A stretch of DNA of 64,000 nt from Mimachlamys varia. Lineage: Eukaryota > Mollusca > Bivalvia > Pectinida > Pectinidae. The stretch lies in the NCBI GenBank assembly GCA_947623455.1, contig OX392534.1, positions 11,294,001 to 11,358,000 of the forward strand, given 5' to 3'. Below, one piece after another: positions 23,324 to 35,037 of this stretch. A program made the position numbers and the translations under genes. The notes under the pieces were generated by a model. That model was given only the letters and a program-made list of their open reading frames with translations, ran no database searches and was not told the DNA's origin. Position 1 is the stretch's first letter. Every line of letters begins with the position of its first letter.

Positions 23324-23659
23324 ATGAAAAATACATCGGCGAAGCCTCGGGTTTTACCAAATTTGAATTACCCTTGGATGGAATTTCCCAAACTTACACC
23401 TGGTCATGAAAGAGTTTTATATTATCGACGGTGTTTTATGATGAATGATGATACATCTTTGTGTATTGTAAGCAAATCTATACGGACCAATACAGATTGC
23501 CTAGGCAATGCCGTGTACATAAACAGATATGACAGTTCGCCAAAAGAACAGCTACATACACTATTTCTCTATATGTTGTACGTTCAGTTTCTGGTTTGTT
23601 TTTTGAAGTCCAAAAAAGCAAAAAGTAACAAAACTTTACTAAATATATACTGTACATAA
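23324..23659 (+). pseudogene. ORF with faint START-domain-like segment
   Basis: A 111-residue open frame in the intron. The part 'WMEFPKLTPGHERVLYYRRC' followed by 'MMNDDTSLCIVSKSI' and 'VYINRYDSSP' resembles the strand pattern of START lipid-transfer domains of the STARD7/PCTP kind (aromatic-Arg-Arg, then I-V-S-K-S). The match is by eye and weak. There are no clear splice sites, and the rest is low-complexity. It could be a retrocopy fragment, a nested exon or chance. Confidence 0.25.
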
Positions 23660-23777
23660 TTACATGTATATTCTAACTCCCCACATTTTCTTTTTTGATA
23701 CTGTCTTGTTGGCCGATTTTACCTGCTACACGCGCAGGTTAATGGCCATTTTATGTTTTAACGAAATCAGTTGTACG

Positions 23778-23905
23778 TATACGTGTATAATGTATCCGTT
23801 TGTAGTGTTGATGTGATATTGTGTTGTATAATGTATCCGTTTGTAGTGTTGATGTGATATTGTGTTGTATAATGTATCCGTTTGTATTGATGGTGTGTTG
23901 TTGTG
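23778..23905. repeat. Short tandem repeat, 43-bp unit, 3 copies
   Basis: Units contain 'ataatgtatccgtttgtagt' and 'gttgatgtgatattgtgttg'. Two further diverged units occur at about 24388-24450, on the far side of the foldback element between them. Confidence 0.8.
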
Positions 23906-24232
23906 ATGTTTAATTTCTACCACAATACCCTGTGTTATCCCACTCCCAGACCATTGTATAAACGTGCTGACAGTTGGATAAATATATGTTAAATACTACT
24001 AGAGAAATAAGACCTTCCGCACTTTTGATTGGTTGAGAAGTTGAACTTTGAACGGAAATCACGAGGTTAAATGCAAGGTGCTGATTGTTCACGTCGTCAT
24101 CGATTATGAGGTCGTCACAATTTGGCGGGAACATATACGAGATGATGTGTTTTCGCGCAAATACCATCCGCGGTTTACAGAAAACAATACTGCCACTGCG
24201 ACTTAATAGTATTGTAGTAGAAATAGGTCACA

Positions 24233-24375
24233 CCACTCATGGTTATTGGATATGTTATTTATTTCACTATCACTCGTTAATTATTTTTTAAAGTTACAAA
24301 AGACACTCGCTAAAGCTCGTGTTTTTGTAACGTTTAACTCGAGTGAAATAAATTCCATATCCAACAACCACTCGT
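24233..24375. mobile_element. Foldback element
   Basis: 'ggttattggatatgttattt + atttcacta' at 24239-24271 is matched inverted by 'gagtgaaataaattccatat + ccaacaacc' at 24341-24371. The centre holds a second short inversion ('gacactcgctaaagctcgtgt'). Its flanks are the tandem repeat described nearby, so it may have split that array. Confidence 0.65.
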
Positions 24376-24459
24376 TGTGTAACCTCTATGTATCCGTTTG
24401 TAGTAATGGTATACTATTGTGGTGTATAATGTATCCGTGTGATTTTACATTTTGATATG

Positions 24460-25405
24460 TTGTGATACATATATATAAGGTATATACCTGTTGGGTGTAA
24501 TACAAATTATGAGAAATAAGTTATGTTGTAATTTAAAAAAAGACATTTTAATGCTCTACTCTAGTCATCGGTGTTTTTTGCGACCTTACAATTTCAAGAA
24601 AAATTAACATAACACAATTAACGAAGATTCCGACTAATGACAAAATCAGGAGGAACTGGTGACGTCATGCAGATTCTCTTTGGCAAAAGTGCAAGATATA
24701 GACTGTTCTGCAAGAGTTAGCTTTAATTGTTGACTGATGCCGTTGCACGAAACATGCACTTTATCTGCATCGTCTTGCTGTGAAATCTTGTCTCTGTTTT
24801 TATCTTATCTCGGTTTATATCAACGAAATTAATGGCGCCGATCCTTTGAGGTGAAGTAATGGAGGAATTTACATTCATACAAAATTGTGCAACAAATGGC
24901 TTCCGTTGAGCTTCCTTTTTGATCAACTGCTTTAACAGTATGACACTGATATCCCGTGGACAGCTCAAAATCAATCAGGGACTTTGATGTTGTGATTAAA
25001 ATCCAACATGAACCCTGTTCGTCAACAGTTGCACGGTATATAAGCTGGTAAACCAATCAGGGTTCTATCTGTAGGGTGTACATCTGGCAAACGACTCATT
25101 GCTGTGGTGCAGATTCAATGGTTGTGATGCGAACGTTATATAACGCAATGTCTGCCAGCTATTTTGTTTTCAGTACACATCATTACAAGTGTTTTCTCGT
25201 GGAGCGTTATCGTAAACTGTGTCAAAATGTCAGCCAAAAGACAATTATTCAGTCGCAGACTTGTGAAAACGTTTTTTGTTTGAGATTTTCTAAAAAATAT
25301 TACTAAACGCACTTCTACACTTCAGAGGACACATGCTAAATCGCTTCTGATATATACCAGTAATAAACATATAAAACACACGGACACACCAATGAAAAAA
25401 CAAGA
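24460..25405. other. Intron of gene A, nothing recognised
   Basis: The small frames here overlap on both strands and show no domains. Confidence 0.4.
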
Positions 25406-25408
25406 CAA

Positions 25409-25490
25409 ATTTTGACTCGTGCCCTGTCCAGGCCTCGAACTTACGATCTATGGTACCAAATCGCCTAGCCAGAAATACCTGCGCCAACTT
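25409..25490 (-). mobile_element. tRNA-like SINE fragment
   Basis: On the minus strand: a tRNA-like stretch ending 'cgtaagttcgaggcctgg' (B-box form GTTCGAGGCC) and 'acagggcacgagtcaaaa'. A related fragment lies at 25758-25818. Only the head region is preserved. Confidence 0.55.
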
Positions 25491-25757
25491 TAAATCCCCC
25501 AAAAAGGATGTTTCGATGTCGCAGTGAGAGATAGTCCGGTAATTTGACATGATGATAGTGGCAAATCGTCAATTACAGATGATGTAACGCAATGTATATA
25601 CAGTATATACATGGAGTAGTATTATACAAATATTACACGTATTAAACACTGTACAATTACGACAGGAATGTTTAACATTCGGCTCCACAACACTAAGTGT
25701 ATTTGATACATTGTATTTAATATTTAGACAAATAAAAGAAACATAAATGACAACGAA

Positions 25758-25818
25758 AGTCAATTTTTGACTCGTGCCCTTGCCCGGGCATCGCGTTCAG
25801 GATCTACGGTACCAAGTA
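25758..25818 (-). mobile_element. Second tRNA-like SINE fragment
   Basis: On the minus strand 'ttggtaccgtagatcctgaa', 'cgcgatgcccgggcaagg' and 'gcacgagtcaaaaa' match the fragment 300 bp to the left. Both end in the same place, which supports a common family. Confidence 0.55.
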
Positions 25819-25981
25819 GACATATGATATGTAATAATAAATACATATATTGAATAGAAAATATTTGAATACGCATGCTCTCTTATGATGATTTCTTTGT
25901 ACGTTTTGCAATATGCACATACCATGAATTGAACAGTTTCCTTTTCGTTTGTGTTTGTAAAAGATCTTTTTGTATTTGTAG

Positions 25982-26134
25982 AATTGTCATTGGTCGGACC
26001 TTATAGTCAGTTCCGACAAGGAAAGGCAGCCCGTAAATGTACCCGAGAGTGAACGGAAGCGGCGCGAAGCTGTGTGGGAACTGTTTACTAGCGAGTGTGT
26101 TTTCCTGATAGACCACTTGATGGCGTTAAAACAT
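25982..26134 (+). CDS. PLEKHG7: Gene A exon 4, start of DH domain (CR1)
   Basis: Acceptor tttgtatttgtag, 51 codons in phase 0, donor cat|gtaagt. It encodes HWSDLIVSSDK, then a variable stretch and ERKRREAVWELFTSECVFLI DHLMALKH. The EAVWELFTSE part is DH conserved region 1, whose Glu contacts the GTPase switch region in this family. 36 of 51 residues equal exon 4 of gene B, and nearly all differences are in the variable stretch. Confidence 0.95.
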
Positions 26135-27090
26135 GTAAGTCTTGTGTTTCTCTCACTTTCTGGAAGTAATCAATCGATACTGCACCATATTCAACGTAAT
26201 CCTCACCCGATGTTCCCTACTATTAGCTCTTTAAACAAATCAGTTGCTAGCAGTCATCCGTTACATCATCACCGACAGCTCCCCGGTGTTATATCAGGTG
26301 TCAAAAGTGCAGTTGTGGAAGTACGAAGCTGTCGTCATTTCGAATTGAGATGCAATCACGGGATAAATCAGATTTGGTCTGTGAAGTATTGAATACCTGC
26401 GGAATCGTTAAAATTAATGACGAGATCCGAAACATGGCGACTGAACTTGGAAATTATCCACAGCAACAGAGGTTTTGGTATATATATCCATAAATAGTTT
26501 ATAACAATATCAAAAAGCGGTTATCCCAGTATAACGGTAGCAGTTGCAGGAAATATGCATTATTAATGATAAAAATAGTTATAACAATAAAAAAATGTTA
26601 TACAAGCCAGTATATATGGTGCTGATGATGTGATTATGTACTTCACGGTTTGATCCTAATTATAGTGCTAACGTGTATCATCAGGAATTTTAAAAGTGAA
26701 ACCAAGTTCTAAATTGTAAAGTCAGCTTGTAATTTATGTAATGAAGTGTCAACTGACAGAACAAAATGCCATGGTGTTATTTGAATGTTAAGCTGAGGTG
26801 ATTTATTTATCAATATGTGAATCATTTTATATCAATATCAAGTAAAGGCTTAATATTTAGGATTATTAATGGTTTTATCTAAATGTAAGCAGGTTAACAT
26901 ATACACGACAAGGTTCTTAATAATGAATTAAGCGAAATATTAGTATCACGGTTTAATCTAATCGGTACATTGTAACTAAAATTGTTTTAGCATTTATGTC
27001 AATGTTATTGGTTATATCAAGGTTATAGATGATTAAAGATGACGTAATGGTGATATTTTCTAGCTATTAATGTGTGATAATTTGTAAATT
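26135..27090. other. Intron of gene A, nothing recognised
   Basis: AT-rich, no repeats or coding blocks that I can support. Confidence 0.4.
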
Positions 27091-27129
27091 GTGTTTATAT
27101 CACGTAATAAGTGCACTGTTTACAAAACA

Positions 27130-27385
27130 ACCATAATCCGTATTGAAAATCGGTTAAACTACGGCAAAATAAAAACAAAGAAAGATTTACACGTAGACCC
27201 TTGCAAAATAACAAGAAAATTAAACCAGGTGTTCCGAAAGAGTAAGCGTCTTTTTCTTTATAGACAACACTCTCCATTTAAATATTGGCCATATCCTCAT
27301 AAATATGACATCCTCATAGTAAGAACTGAGGCACCATACTCAATCACCACTAGTAGACATACTTTTTAATTTTGAGCATACTCAA
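27130..27385 (-). mobile_element. Retroelement copy, 5'-truncated, minus orientation
   Basis: Contains, inverted, the family's 3' region: 'caggtgttccgaaagagtaa', 'gacaacactctccatttaaa', then 'gagcatactcaaaaacgtcc'. It abuts a second copy in the same orientation. Confidence 0.7.
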
Positions 27386-27394
27386 AAACGTCCA

Positions 27395-27760
27395 ATAATA
27401 AATAAGAGAATACCGAAGCGTTAACAAAATCATAATCCCAACTCAAAATCGATTAAACCAGTGGCAAAATATGAACAAAGGAAAGATTAACATAGAGACC
27501 CTTGCAAAAGTACAAGAGAATAAAACCAGGTGTTCCAGAAGAGTAAGCCTCTTCAACCTCATACATGTATTATACATGGATACAGAATATTTTTCGTTGA
27601 GACTAAGATAGCAACCATAAAAACTACTCATAGTCTTCATCAACCTGCATCTCTTGAAACCCTGTGCCGTAGGTTTGTTCGTCAGCAGCCGACATCTTTC
27701 ACGAAAATCTCGATATCCAAAGCAAGTCAAAGAATAACTTCGACATGTAAAAAAAACTAT
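27395..27760 (-). mobile_element. Retroelement copy with RT C-terminal coding remnant, minus orientation
   Basis: It starts 'aataagagaataccgaagcg' (the family's 3' end inverted). On the minus strand it still reads YRDFRERCRLLTNKPTAQGF and LMKTMSSFYGCYLSLNEKYS, the RT C-terminal region of the same family, without stops over about 90 residues. A deletion removes the middle part relative to other copies. Confidence 0.75.
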
Positions 27761-27793
27761 GTATTGAACTCAATATCACATTTTTTCTTGTAG

Positions 27794-27889
27794 TGTTTCT
27801 TGGAACCATTGAAGAAAGTTCAAGTAGAGGGTTTTCTGATGTACATCGAACCGCCGGAGATATTCTGTAACCTGGATGACTTGTGTTAT
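27794..27889 (+). CDS. PLEKHG7: Gene A exon 5, DH domain
   Basis: Acceptor ttttttcttgtag, 32 codons in phase 0, donor tat|gtaagt. It encodes CFLEPLKKVQVEGFLMYIEP then PEIFCNLDDLCY, the second DH helix region with the conserved F-x-N-L-x-x-L pattern. 23 of 32 residues equal gene B exon 5. Confidence 0.95.
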
Positions 27890-28561
27890 GTAAGTTATCA
27901 TATTGTGTTATTTCAAATCCCGAACATATTCTTGGATAGATACTCTGTGATTTGTGAGTCATTTTGCACCCGAAACCTTCAGAACAATATTACTTTGGTA
28001 TAAAATAGACCGTACTTCGGATTTCGTTACAACAGCGCATTGTATGTACATATTATTATTGATGTGATTCACAAGGGCTTCAGCTCAGAGACATCTATCA
28101 ATTCGCATGATAAACGAGCACAGTCTGTAATGTCAGATACATATATATATCTTGGCTATTTTGTTGCATACATGTACCTTCAATTTTTTCGCTTGATTCT
28201 TATCATATTCCCTGCAAAAACATTACTCATCGTGAGACGATGGTTATTGTAGCCATCATAATTGATGGAAAATCAAATTTCATCCATTGTTGTGGTAATA
28301 ATTTTCTTTGCCTATATATATATAAACTCAATTGGTGACAAGCCAAGCTGTTTGCGAACAGGTTTTTCTGCGTCGGTTTTTACTTCATGCACATGTAGCT
28401 CCTGTACCAGAAACTAACTTCTAAACTCTTGTCAAAGCGTTTCCGCAGATACGTTTAATGTATGTGATAATCTGTTCTCTGAGTGTTTTCCCTAGCAGTG
28501 CTCACCTTAACTATACATCCAATACAAACCCATATGTTATCATAGTCGTCGTTATTTTAGC

Positions 28562-28712
28562 AATGAATGTTTAAGCAAATGTTGTTACAGTCCTATAACA
28601 CACATTGGTACTGATGCCAATGTCAATAAAGCCCGTTAGTGATTTAGGTAAGTTTGTTAGTAATAATAGTGTGTAATAAAGGACTGTAACAATATTTACT
28701 TAAATGTTTATT
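28562..28712. mobile_element. Foldback MITE
   Basis: Left arm 'aatgaatgtttaagcaaatg + ttgttacagtcctataacac' and right arm 'gtgtgtaataaaggactgta + acaatatttacttaaatgtt' are inverted copies of about 45 bp around a 60-bp centre. Noncoding, in intron 5 of gene A. Confidence 0.8.
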
Positions 28713-29596
28713 ACTTACACATACATTTTGATTAGACCATGTAATCCCACGTGCTTTTATCCGTTACCTTGTATTTCACAAACATTTAAAAAAAAAACAA
28801 CAAAAGTCTAGCTCCTAAAAATCATAATAGATACATTTAATCATTATACTTTATCATATGAAAAAGCCAGAATCTCAGTGTTATCTTTACTTTACTAGAT
28901 CCCACAGAAAATCTTCAAGGAAAATAATAGAGATTTCTGAATAATGATGAATAAGTAGGAAACTTTATTCCATCAGAATATACTCAATCAATTTATCTAA
29001 TGTGTTAAAAATGGCCAAATCAAAAATCCATTTAAATTGTCTGTGACTTCCCTCAACAAATGTAAAACAGTAAAGCAAAAAACATAAAACTGTCATTACC
29101 ATTTATTCTAAGCAATGTTTACACATATAAAGTAAATACGTTTGCACAACATCGGCTTGCGCTGGAAATATCAATAGAATGCATGAAGTGCAGAAACATG
29201 CGAGTAAAGGGAATCTGTTTAACGTAGATTCTAAGCTTAAACGAGGTATGCGGAAATTATGTCCAGGTGTTCTAGTGATTACAGTTTTTTTCGTGAACAA
29301 TATTATTATGACAACATTAGTTTGCTAAGAAAACAACATGTTCAGCAAGCAGCTTCCCGCATATTTGTGTCGGTTTATCCGCACAATAATGATTTCGTGG
29401 TGGAAATACCCATACGGCAGGCAACACTTGCTTATCGAATTGAAAACGTATATTTCAGATTCATTTTTAAAAGTAGCCAGTTACGAAAACATCCATAGTG
29501 TCTCCTGAATATGGCCTTGAATAAAATACAGTGCTCTTTTCAACCTGTTTCCTGATAGATGTACAAACACCTTACTGATTTGTATCTGTCCTACAG

Positions 29597-29698
29597 GTAT
29601 CCTACACATTTTGTAAAGACCTAATATCGGTGCTGACGAAAAACATGTCGAATACGGAGATATGGGAGACTAAACGTCTAGAAGAAGTTCTCGAACGG
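29597..29698 (+). CDS. PLEKHG7: Gene A exon 6, DH domain
   Basis: Acceptor ctgtcctacag, 34 codons in phase 0, donor cgg|gtgagt. VSYTFCKDLISVLTKNMSNT then EIWETKRLEEVLER. It corresponds to gene B exon 6 (VSYTFCKDFIAALLKGMSST) with the same length and phase. Confidence 0.93.
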
Positions 29699-29763
29699 GT
29701 GAGTGATACCTCTTAAAGCTGACGAAGTAAGTAAAAAGCTTTCTGGTTTAGATTTAAAAAAAA

Positions 29764-30190
29764 GTACGGCAAAGCAAAATTTCAAACAGCTTCTGAGATG
29801 CCTCCTAACATGTTACTAAGGAATGACAGACATTTTAGTTTTTACCTTGCTTGGAAACGTTAGTCGGCTTCCCTGGGTATACAATGCATTCAACCCGTCT
29901 GACCGGTTTTCATTGTTGCAATGAAAGCACACGGCGACACTTTTATAGACCTAACAATCACATTCTTTCTGAAGTTTTTTTTTTCGAGCAGCATCTGAAG
30001 AACATGGGCATGGATATTGAAGAGGTTATTCGAAATTACACAATATGATCTATTTGACGAGCTGGATGACTTTTATACCCAGGGAGGCCGACTCTAGTTT
30101 CCATTCAAAACAAAAACTAAAATGTCTGTCATTTCTTTGTAACCTTTTAGAGGGCATCTCATAAACGTTCTGAAATTTTACTTTGCTTTC
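29764..30190. mobile_element. Inverted-repeat element with about 110-130 bp arms
   Basis: 'gcaaagcaaaatttcaaaca', 'gaatgacagacattttagtt' and 'gtcggcttccctgggtata' at 29770-29880 recur inverted at 30073-30190 ('tatacccagggaggccgac', 'aactaaaatgtctgtcattt', 'gaaattttactttgctttcc'). The arms are about 80-85 % alike. The centre has no recognised gene. Confidence 0.75.
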
Positions 30191-30299
30191 CTTAACAAGA
30201 AAGCGTTTGATTTGCATTGTCGACTTTAATATGAAAGGTAAAAACAAACAGGAATACATATGGCAGGTGATAATAGTAGGTTTATACACCACGGCACAC

Positions 30300-30480
30300 G
30301 AACAATAAAAGAGGCAATAAAATAAGAGAATGTCAAAGTGTCATCAAAACCATAATCCGAACATGAAATCAATTAAACTTAGGGTTACACAGAGACACTT
30401 GAAAAAAGTACAAGATAATAAGACTAGGTATTCCATAGGGTAATAGCCTTCTGATTCATAGAGTACACACGTCGCAAAAT
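30300..30480 (-). mobile_element. Retroelement fragment, minus orientation
   Basis: 'ataaaataagagaatgtcaa', 'accataatccgaacatgaaa' and 'gtacaagataataagactag' follow the inverted 3' end of the family, with more divergence than other copies. Confidence 0.6.
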
Positions 30481-31223
30481 TCTAGGTCATATCAAATCTC
30501 ACGTCCTCAAAGAGGTCGATACAAAAAAGATACGAAACAATAAAGGTTGTCATACTTGACCAATATCATGAGGATGCTATTTTAGCTCACCTACCAAAAG
30601 GACTATTAAATATGTTTATAGCATCTTCAAACAACTTCCTGTAGTATGCTGGGAAATTCGAAATAACCAAATACGATTACTCTTAAATTGTAATACCATT
30701 CCTCTTTATATATATACATTTTATTTATTTAAAATCAATTATGAAACAAGTTATCCAACTTATATAAATCACTCTTGTTGTCCCGGATGTTAGCGCGCAA
30801 GGGGTCTTATTGTGGGAAGAAACTGGAGTACCCGGAGAAAATACAATCGTCTAAATAACCAAAATATCCAGGGTAAAGCTATTTGGCAGGAAGCAGGCTG
30901 GGATGAAAGGCTATTCAGATGAATGTCATTGTTTGCTTTTCAAGGTCACCAGAATCATATGTTTAAATCTTTTAAAATAATCCAACAGTTACATATTGCC
31001 TGTAGCTTTGTTCTTACTTCAGGATCTTGTTTCAGTGAAAATGCATTAATTATGACAACAACAATGCTTTCGCAAAATGTTTTAAGCCATAATATTTGCA
31101 AGAATATAATATTATAAAGATTTTACAGACTTTAGTAGATATGGAATATAAAGGATCTTAAACAAGTGTCGATGTAATATGAAATTTATTAAACGAGTTA
31201 GATAATCTAATATGTCACGAGCC

Positions 31224-31690
31224 TCTCCCTATGTCAGAGCAGGGGGAGATTTACCACACATATTGATGTTTGTTATTTTAGTTTGCCTGTCTGTCCGTGG
31301 AAGGGGAGGTTTACCACACATATTGATGTTTGTTATTTTAGTTTGCCTGTCTGTCCGTGGAAGGGGAGGTTTACCACACATATTGATGTTTGTTATTTTA
31401 GTTCGCCTGTCTGTCCGTGGAAGGGGAGACTTACCACACATATTGATGTTTGTTGTTTTAATTCGATATTCTGTCGCAGGAAGGGGAAGTTACCACACAT
31501 ATTGATGTTTGTTTGTTATTTTAGTTCGCCTGTCTGTCCGTGGAAGGGGCGACTTACAACACATATTGATGTTTGTTATTTTAATTCGATATTCTGTCGC
31601 AGGAAGGGGAGGTTTACCACACATATTGATGTTTGTTTGTTATTTTAGTTCGCTAGTCTGTCGGAGGAAGGGGAGGTTTACCACACGTAT
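31224..31690. repeat. Splice-acceptor minisatellite, about 60-bp unit, about 8 copies
   Basis: Each unit is the end of intron 6 (atgtttgttattttag) followed by a copy of the first 44 bases of exon 7 (ttcgcctgtctgtccgtgga and aggggaggtttaccacacat...). The last copy continues into the real exon. In the upstream copies the exon frame runs into TAT TGA, so upstream acceptors give a premature stop. Two of the units have ttttaatt in place of ttttagtt and so lack the AG. Open frames on both strands here are repeat artefacts. Confidence 0.95.
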
Positions 31691-31765
31691 TGTCTCAACT
31701 ACACCAAGGGACTGAACTATTTGGAAAAGTTGAAAAAGAACGATGACTACTGTGAATTCGAAAAG
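31649..31765 (+). CDS. PLEKHG7: Gene A exon 7, DH domain
   Basis: Acceptor tgttattttag, 39 codons in phase 0, donor aag|gtaaca. FASLSEEGEVYHTYCLNYTK then GLNYLEKLKKNDDYCEFEK. The start is fixed by equal length (117 bp) and phase with gene B exon 7 (FSTHSKGGDIYHTYCLNYTN). Its first bases are the source or product of the acceptor array upstream. Confidence 0.93.
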
Positions 31766-32507
31766 GTAACAATGGCATATCACGTCTATGGTGTACTTGC
31801 AGAAATAATCCATTCAGAAAATAAACAGTGTTTTTGTCAATCTTATCAGGGAACTTCAGAGAAATATTTAGAATATTTAGGTAATCTTTTTGAACTGTTC
31901 CTGGCCTGAATCCATTATTTTCTCATCTTGTTCATATCATTCTATATGACATGTATAGTAGCGATATATTATTAAAACACCTCCTACTGGTGGCCATTTG
32001 CAAGTGTGCTACTGACTTTCAGTGTGCGTACGGTTATACTAGATTTAAATTGGAAGATTGATACGGATTAATAGTGATAGAAAAACTACTGACCTCATTT
32101 GGTATAAGTATTAATATTAGCTGGTAATGGTGGCTACAGTTTATGTATATATACATGTACGATGGAATTAAATGGACCCCAATGCTTTTCAGAGACATAT
32201 AAAGGTAAATACTAGTAATATAGGGAAAATAGAAAGTAGTTCATATATAGGAAAATGCTTAAAGCAGTTATAACGGAACAGATAATACAACGAAACGAAC
32301 GAAAAATGTCCTGACCCCTCCATATGAATTCTTGTCAATTGAAAACGAGATTAATATGTCCTGAAGTCAAGTTGGTAATGTTTGCTTGTGGTGTATGTCA
32401 CTGGTGAACGAATAAAGCGTTGCCATCGTTACATGTACTATTATTTGTTGTTTAAGCAGAACGTTTTATTTTGTACTGTACAGTAATGTATCTCGACTGT
32501 TTATCAG

Positions 32508-32682
32508 TGGTGTGAGCAGGACCCCCGATGTAACAGACTACAGCTGAATGACCTGTTGGTATCTCCAATGCAACACTGTACGAAACTGCCACTCCTCCTC
32601 GCCAATATACGCAAGTACACTCTGATCGAGGCGGACCGAGGACTGTTAGCGGCCGCCATTGGCAAACTCGAGGTCTCCTTAC
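32508..32682 (+). CDS. PLEKHG7: Gene A exon 8, DH domain core including CR3
   Basis: Acceptor ctgtttatcag, 58 codons plus one base, donor ttac|gtatgt. It encodes WCEQDPRCNRLQLNDLLVSP, MQHCTKLPLLLANIRKY and a helix ending in LEVSL. MQHCTKLPLLL is the place of DH conserved region 3, where the usual form is QR-x-T/C-R/K-YPLLL. Here Arg is His and Tyr is Leu. Gene B has exactly the same substitutions. Confidence 0.95.
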
Positions 32683-34080
32683 GTATGTCAATAATTACAA
32701 CCTCTTATAAAACAAACAGATATCGATTGAATTATTGGTCGAATGTTCAGCCAAATCATTTTTGTGATTGGCTTGTACATACATATAATTAGAATTGCCT
32801 TCCCTAAATGACTTCATTTGGTATTTCTCTATGGCGCCGGCGATTTTACTGCTCCTTAATGATATCATCAACATGCGTCTCCATTACTGAACGGACGTGC
32901 TTCCTACATAATTACCCTAATTATGGAACTATGGGACAAAGTTAATGAGCTGACTAATTGTAGCTATGTGTTGTATTCCTAATGTTTGCATGGATACGTT
33001 ACATCTTTAGATAGTTGCCATGCCGTTTTGCATTGGTAATATATACAACGTTTGCAAACAATTAAATAAAAGTATTCCTTCATCGGAATGTGTACTGCAA
33101 GTTTGTGTAATCAGCTTGTCAACTCAAAAGCCTAATGAGTTATCTATGCAGCTAGTATTTATCGATTTTTGAGTTCAATGACTGTAATTCCAAACCATGC
33201 AATATACAAATTAGAATTAATCTAGTATAAGATTAAATTAAACAACAAAAGCCTTAGGGGGGTAATGGTAATGATTTCACTTGTACCAGGAAGAAATAAA
33301 AATAAGAGAAATTAATCGGGAATATTCTGATCATTGATGTGACATGTGTAAACATGTCTTTTATTCTTATATTTAACATAGGGTACGTTAGACTGTCCAG
33401 AATTTTACCTGTCCCATCCTGCATCCGTATTAATATGTGTCGCCCATACTCTGTGTCGATTTGCAACTTTTTATATAAAGCAGCCATGCATGTTGCCCAA
33501 TTTATTTGTCTCATGACAATAACAATGTATCGAAATTTAAATGGCTACAATATTTGTCGCCCATACCCTTTGTCCTATTTGTCACTCTTATGTCAGGCCG
33601 GCCCTTCTTTAAGATCAGATATCAATACGTTTCTTTTTGGATCACTGTTCACGTTGCCGTCTGCTGTAGCAGAGATAAGTGTCGTTATTTCCAAAGAAGT
33701 ATATATCAAATAGTTACATAAAAGATTCATGAATATTGATTGTCATTAATCGATATTGATGAAGAAGCTGCGAGGATTGATGAAGATAGGGCCATAGCTT
33801 TTCTGGCTGTCGGACGCTGTGAAGAGGTCACACGTGAAACTGATTGATATCAAATTTTATGACAGATTCCTCGACGCTGAAGTTTATTCATTCTAGGAAC
33901 TAAAGCCAGATTCGAGGTAGCAAACACAAGTAAAGAGTCTACTCTTAAACAATTTTAACTGATAGTTATTGAGAGCAATTGCGTTCAAAGTGATCCCCAT
34001 TCAAAGTTTGTGTGATGATAGTGCTTTAAACAGATTTTGATTAAATAGATTCAAACAGTTTGTGGTGATAGTTATTATGA
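32683..34080. other. Intron of gene A, nothing recognised
   Basis: Open frames at 33339-33721 overlap one another and show no domain. Confidence 0.4.
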
Positions 34081-34084
34081 AATG

Positions 34085-34505
34085 AATTAGAAAATTCTGA
34101 AGCTTCAATAGAACCATAATTCGAACTCAAAATCGATAAGCTAGTGGCAAAAATAAACAAAGAAAATATTTACGTGTATAAATACAAAAGAACAAGATGT
34201 GTTTTCCGGGAGAGTTGGCGACGACTCCCGCCATGTACAATTTGGTCACTTCTAAGTAAATACCAAGTCCTCGAAATGAGAACAGAGTCATCATTGGCAA
34301 TCACAAAAAGTAATCATACGAATGATCATACTCAAAAACGTCCTTCTTCATATTACACAAAGAATATTTCTGAATGAGACAAAGATGGCGACCCTACACC
34401 TTGCCAATAGTTCTGATCAAACTACATCTCTCGAATCCCTGTGTTGTCAGTTTGTTTGACAGCAGTCGGCATCGCTTACGAAAATTACGATATTTGGAGT
34501 AAGCT
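34085..34505 (-). mobile_element. Retroelement copy, minus orientation
   Basis: It contains inverted copies of the shared 3' region ('aaccataattcgaactcaaa'), the middle ('atcatactcaaaaacgtcct') and the RT C-terminal part ('acatctctcgaatccctgtg', 'cgaaaattacgatatttgga'). One of the longer copies, with frames broken. Confidence 0.75.
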
Positions 34506-35037
34506 ATTTGTTTAATCTGTCAGTGGTAAATCAATAAATCTATCAGGAGTGATTGATTGTAATAAATAATGTTTAAAACTCTCGGTGTTACATGATTTAT
34601 GAGCTATAGGAAAGTGTCAGTGGATGTACTGATCACATTGATTAAGGCGTTTACCTGTCACTCATACTTGATAATGGCCATTAACTGCCCCTAGTAAATA
34701 TATATTTGATATGAAGCTGTCTGTTATAAGCAAGCTGATAATTTATTAAATATGCATGTGTCATCAGAGCATTTTCTGTTGGTTAATAAAATGTTTTGCA
34801 ACATCCCCAAAGGTCTGTTTGGTATGACATACAATTTTAGTTAGGGACATATTTTCTTTACTAGACTCAAATTAGGGGCTTAATATACTGTAATGGAGTA
34901 AACACTATATGCAATTAGTCTGTTCGATGTAGCATCAATAGTCAAATTATGATAAATAAGATCTTTGTTAGGAAAATGATCACCAATGCATTTATACATG
35001 TTTTAAAATCCTCTCTATAAAACAAGGTAATTATGTT

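Noticed and set aside
31212..31715. Overlapping repeat ORFs (SVRGRGGLPHILMFV type) on both strands
   Set aside because: Caused by the 60-bp acceptor array. The frame that is homologous to gene B exon 7 is a different one.
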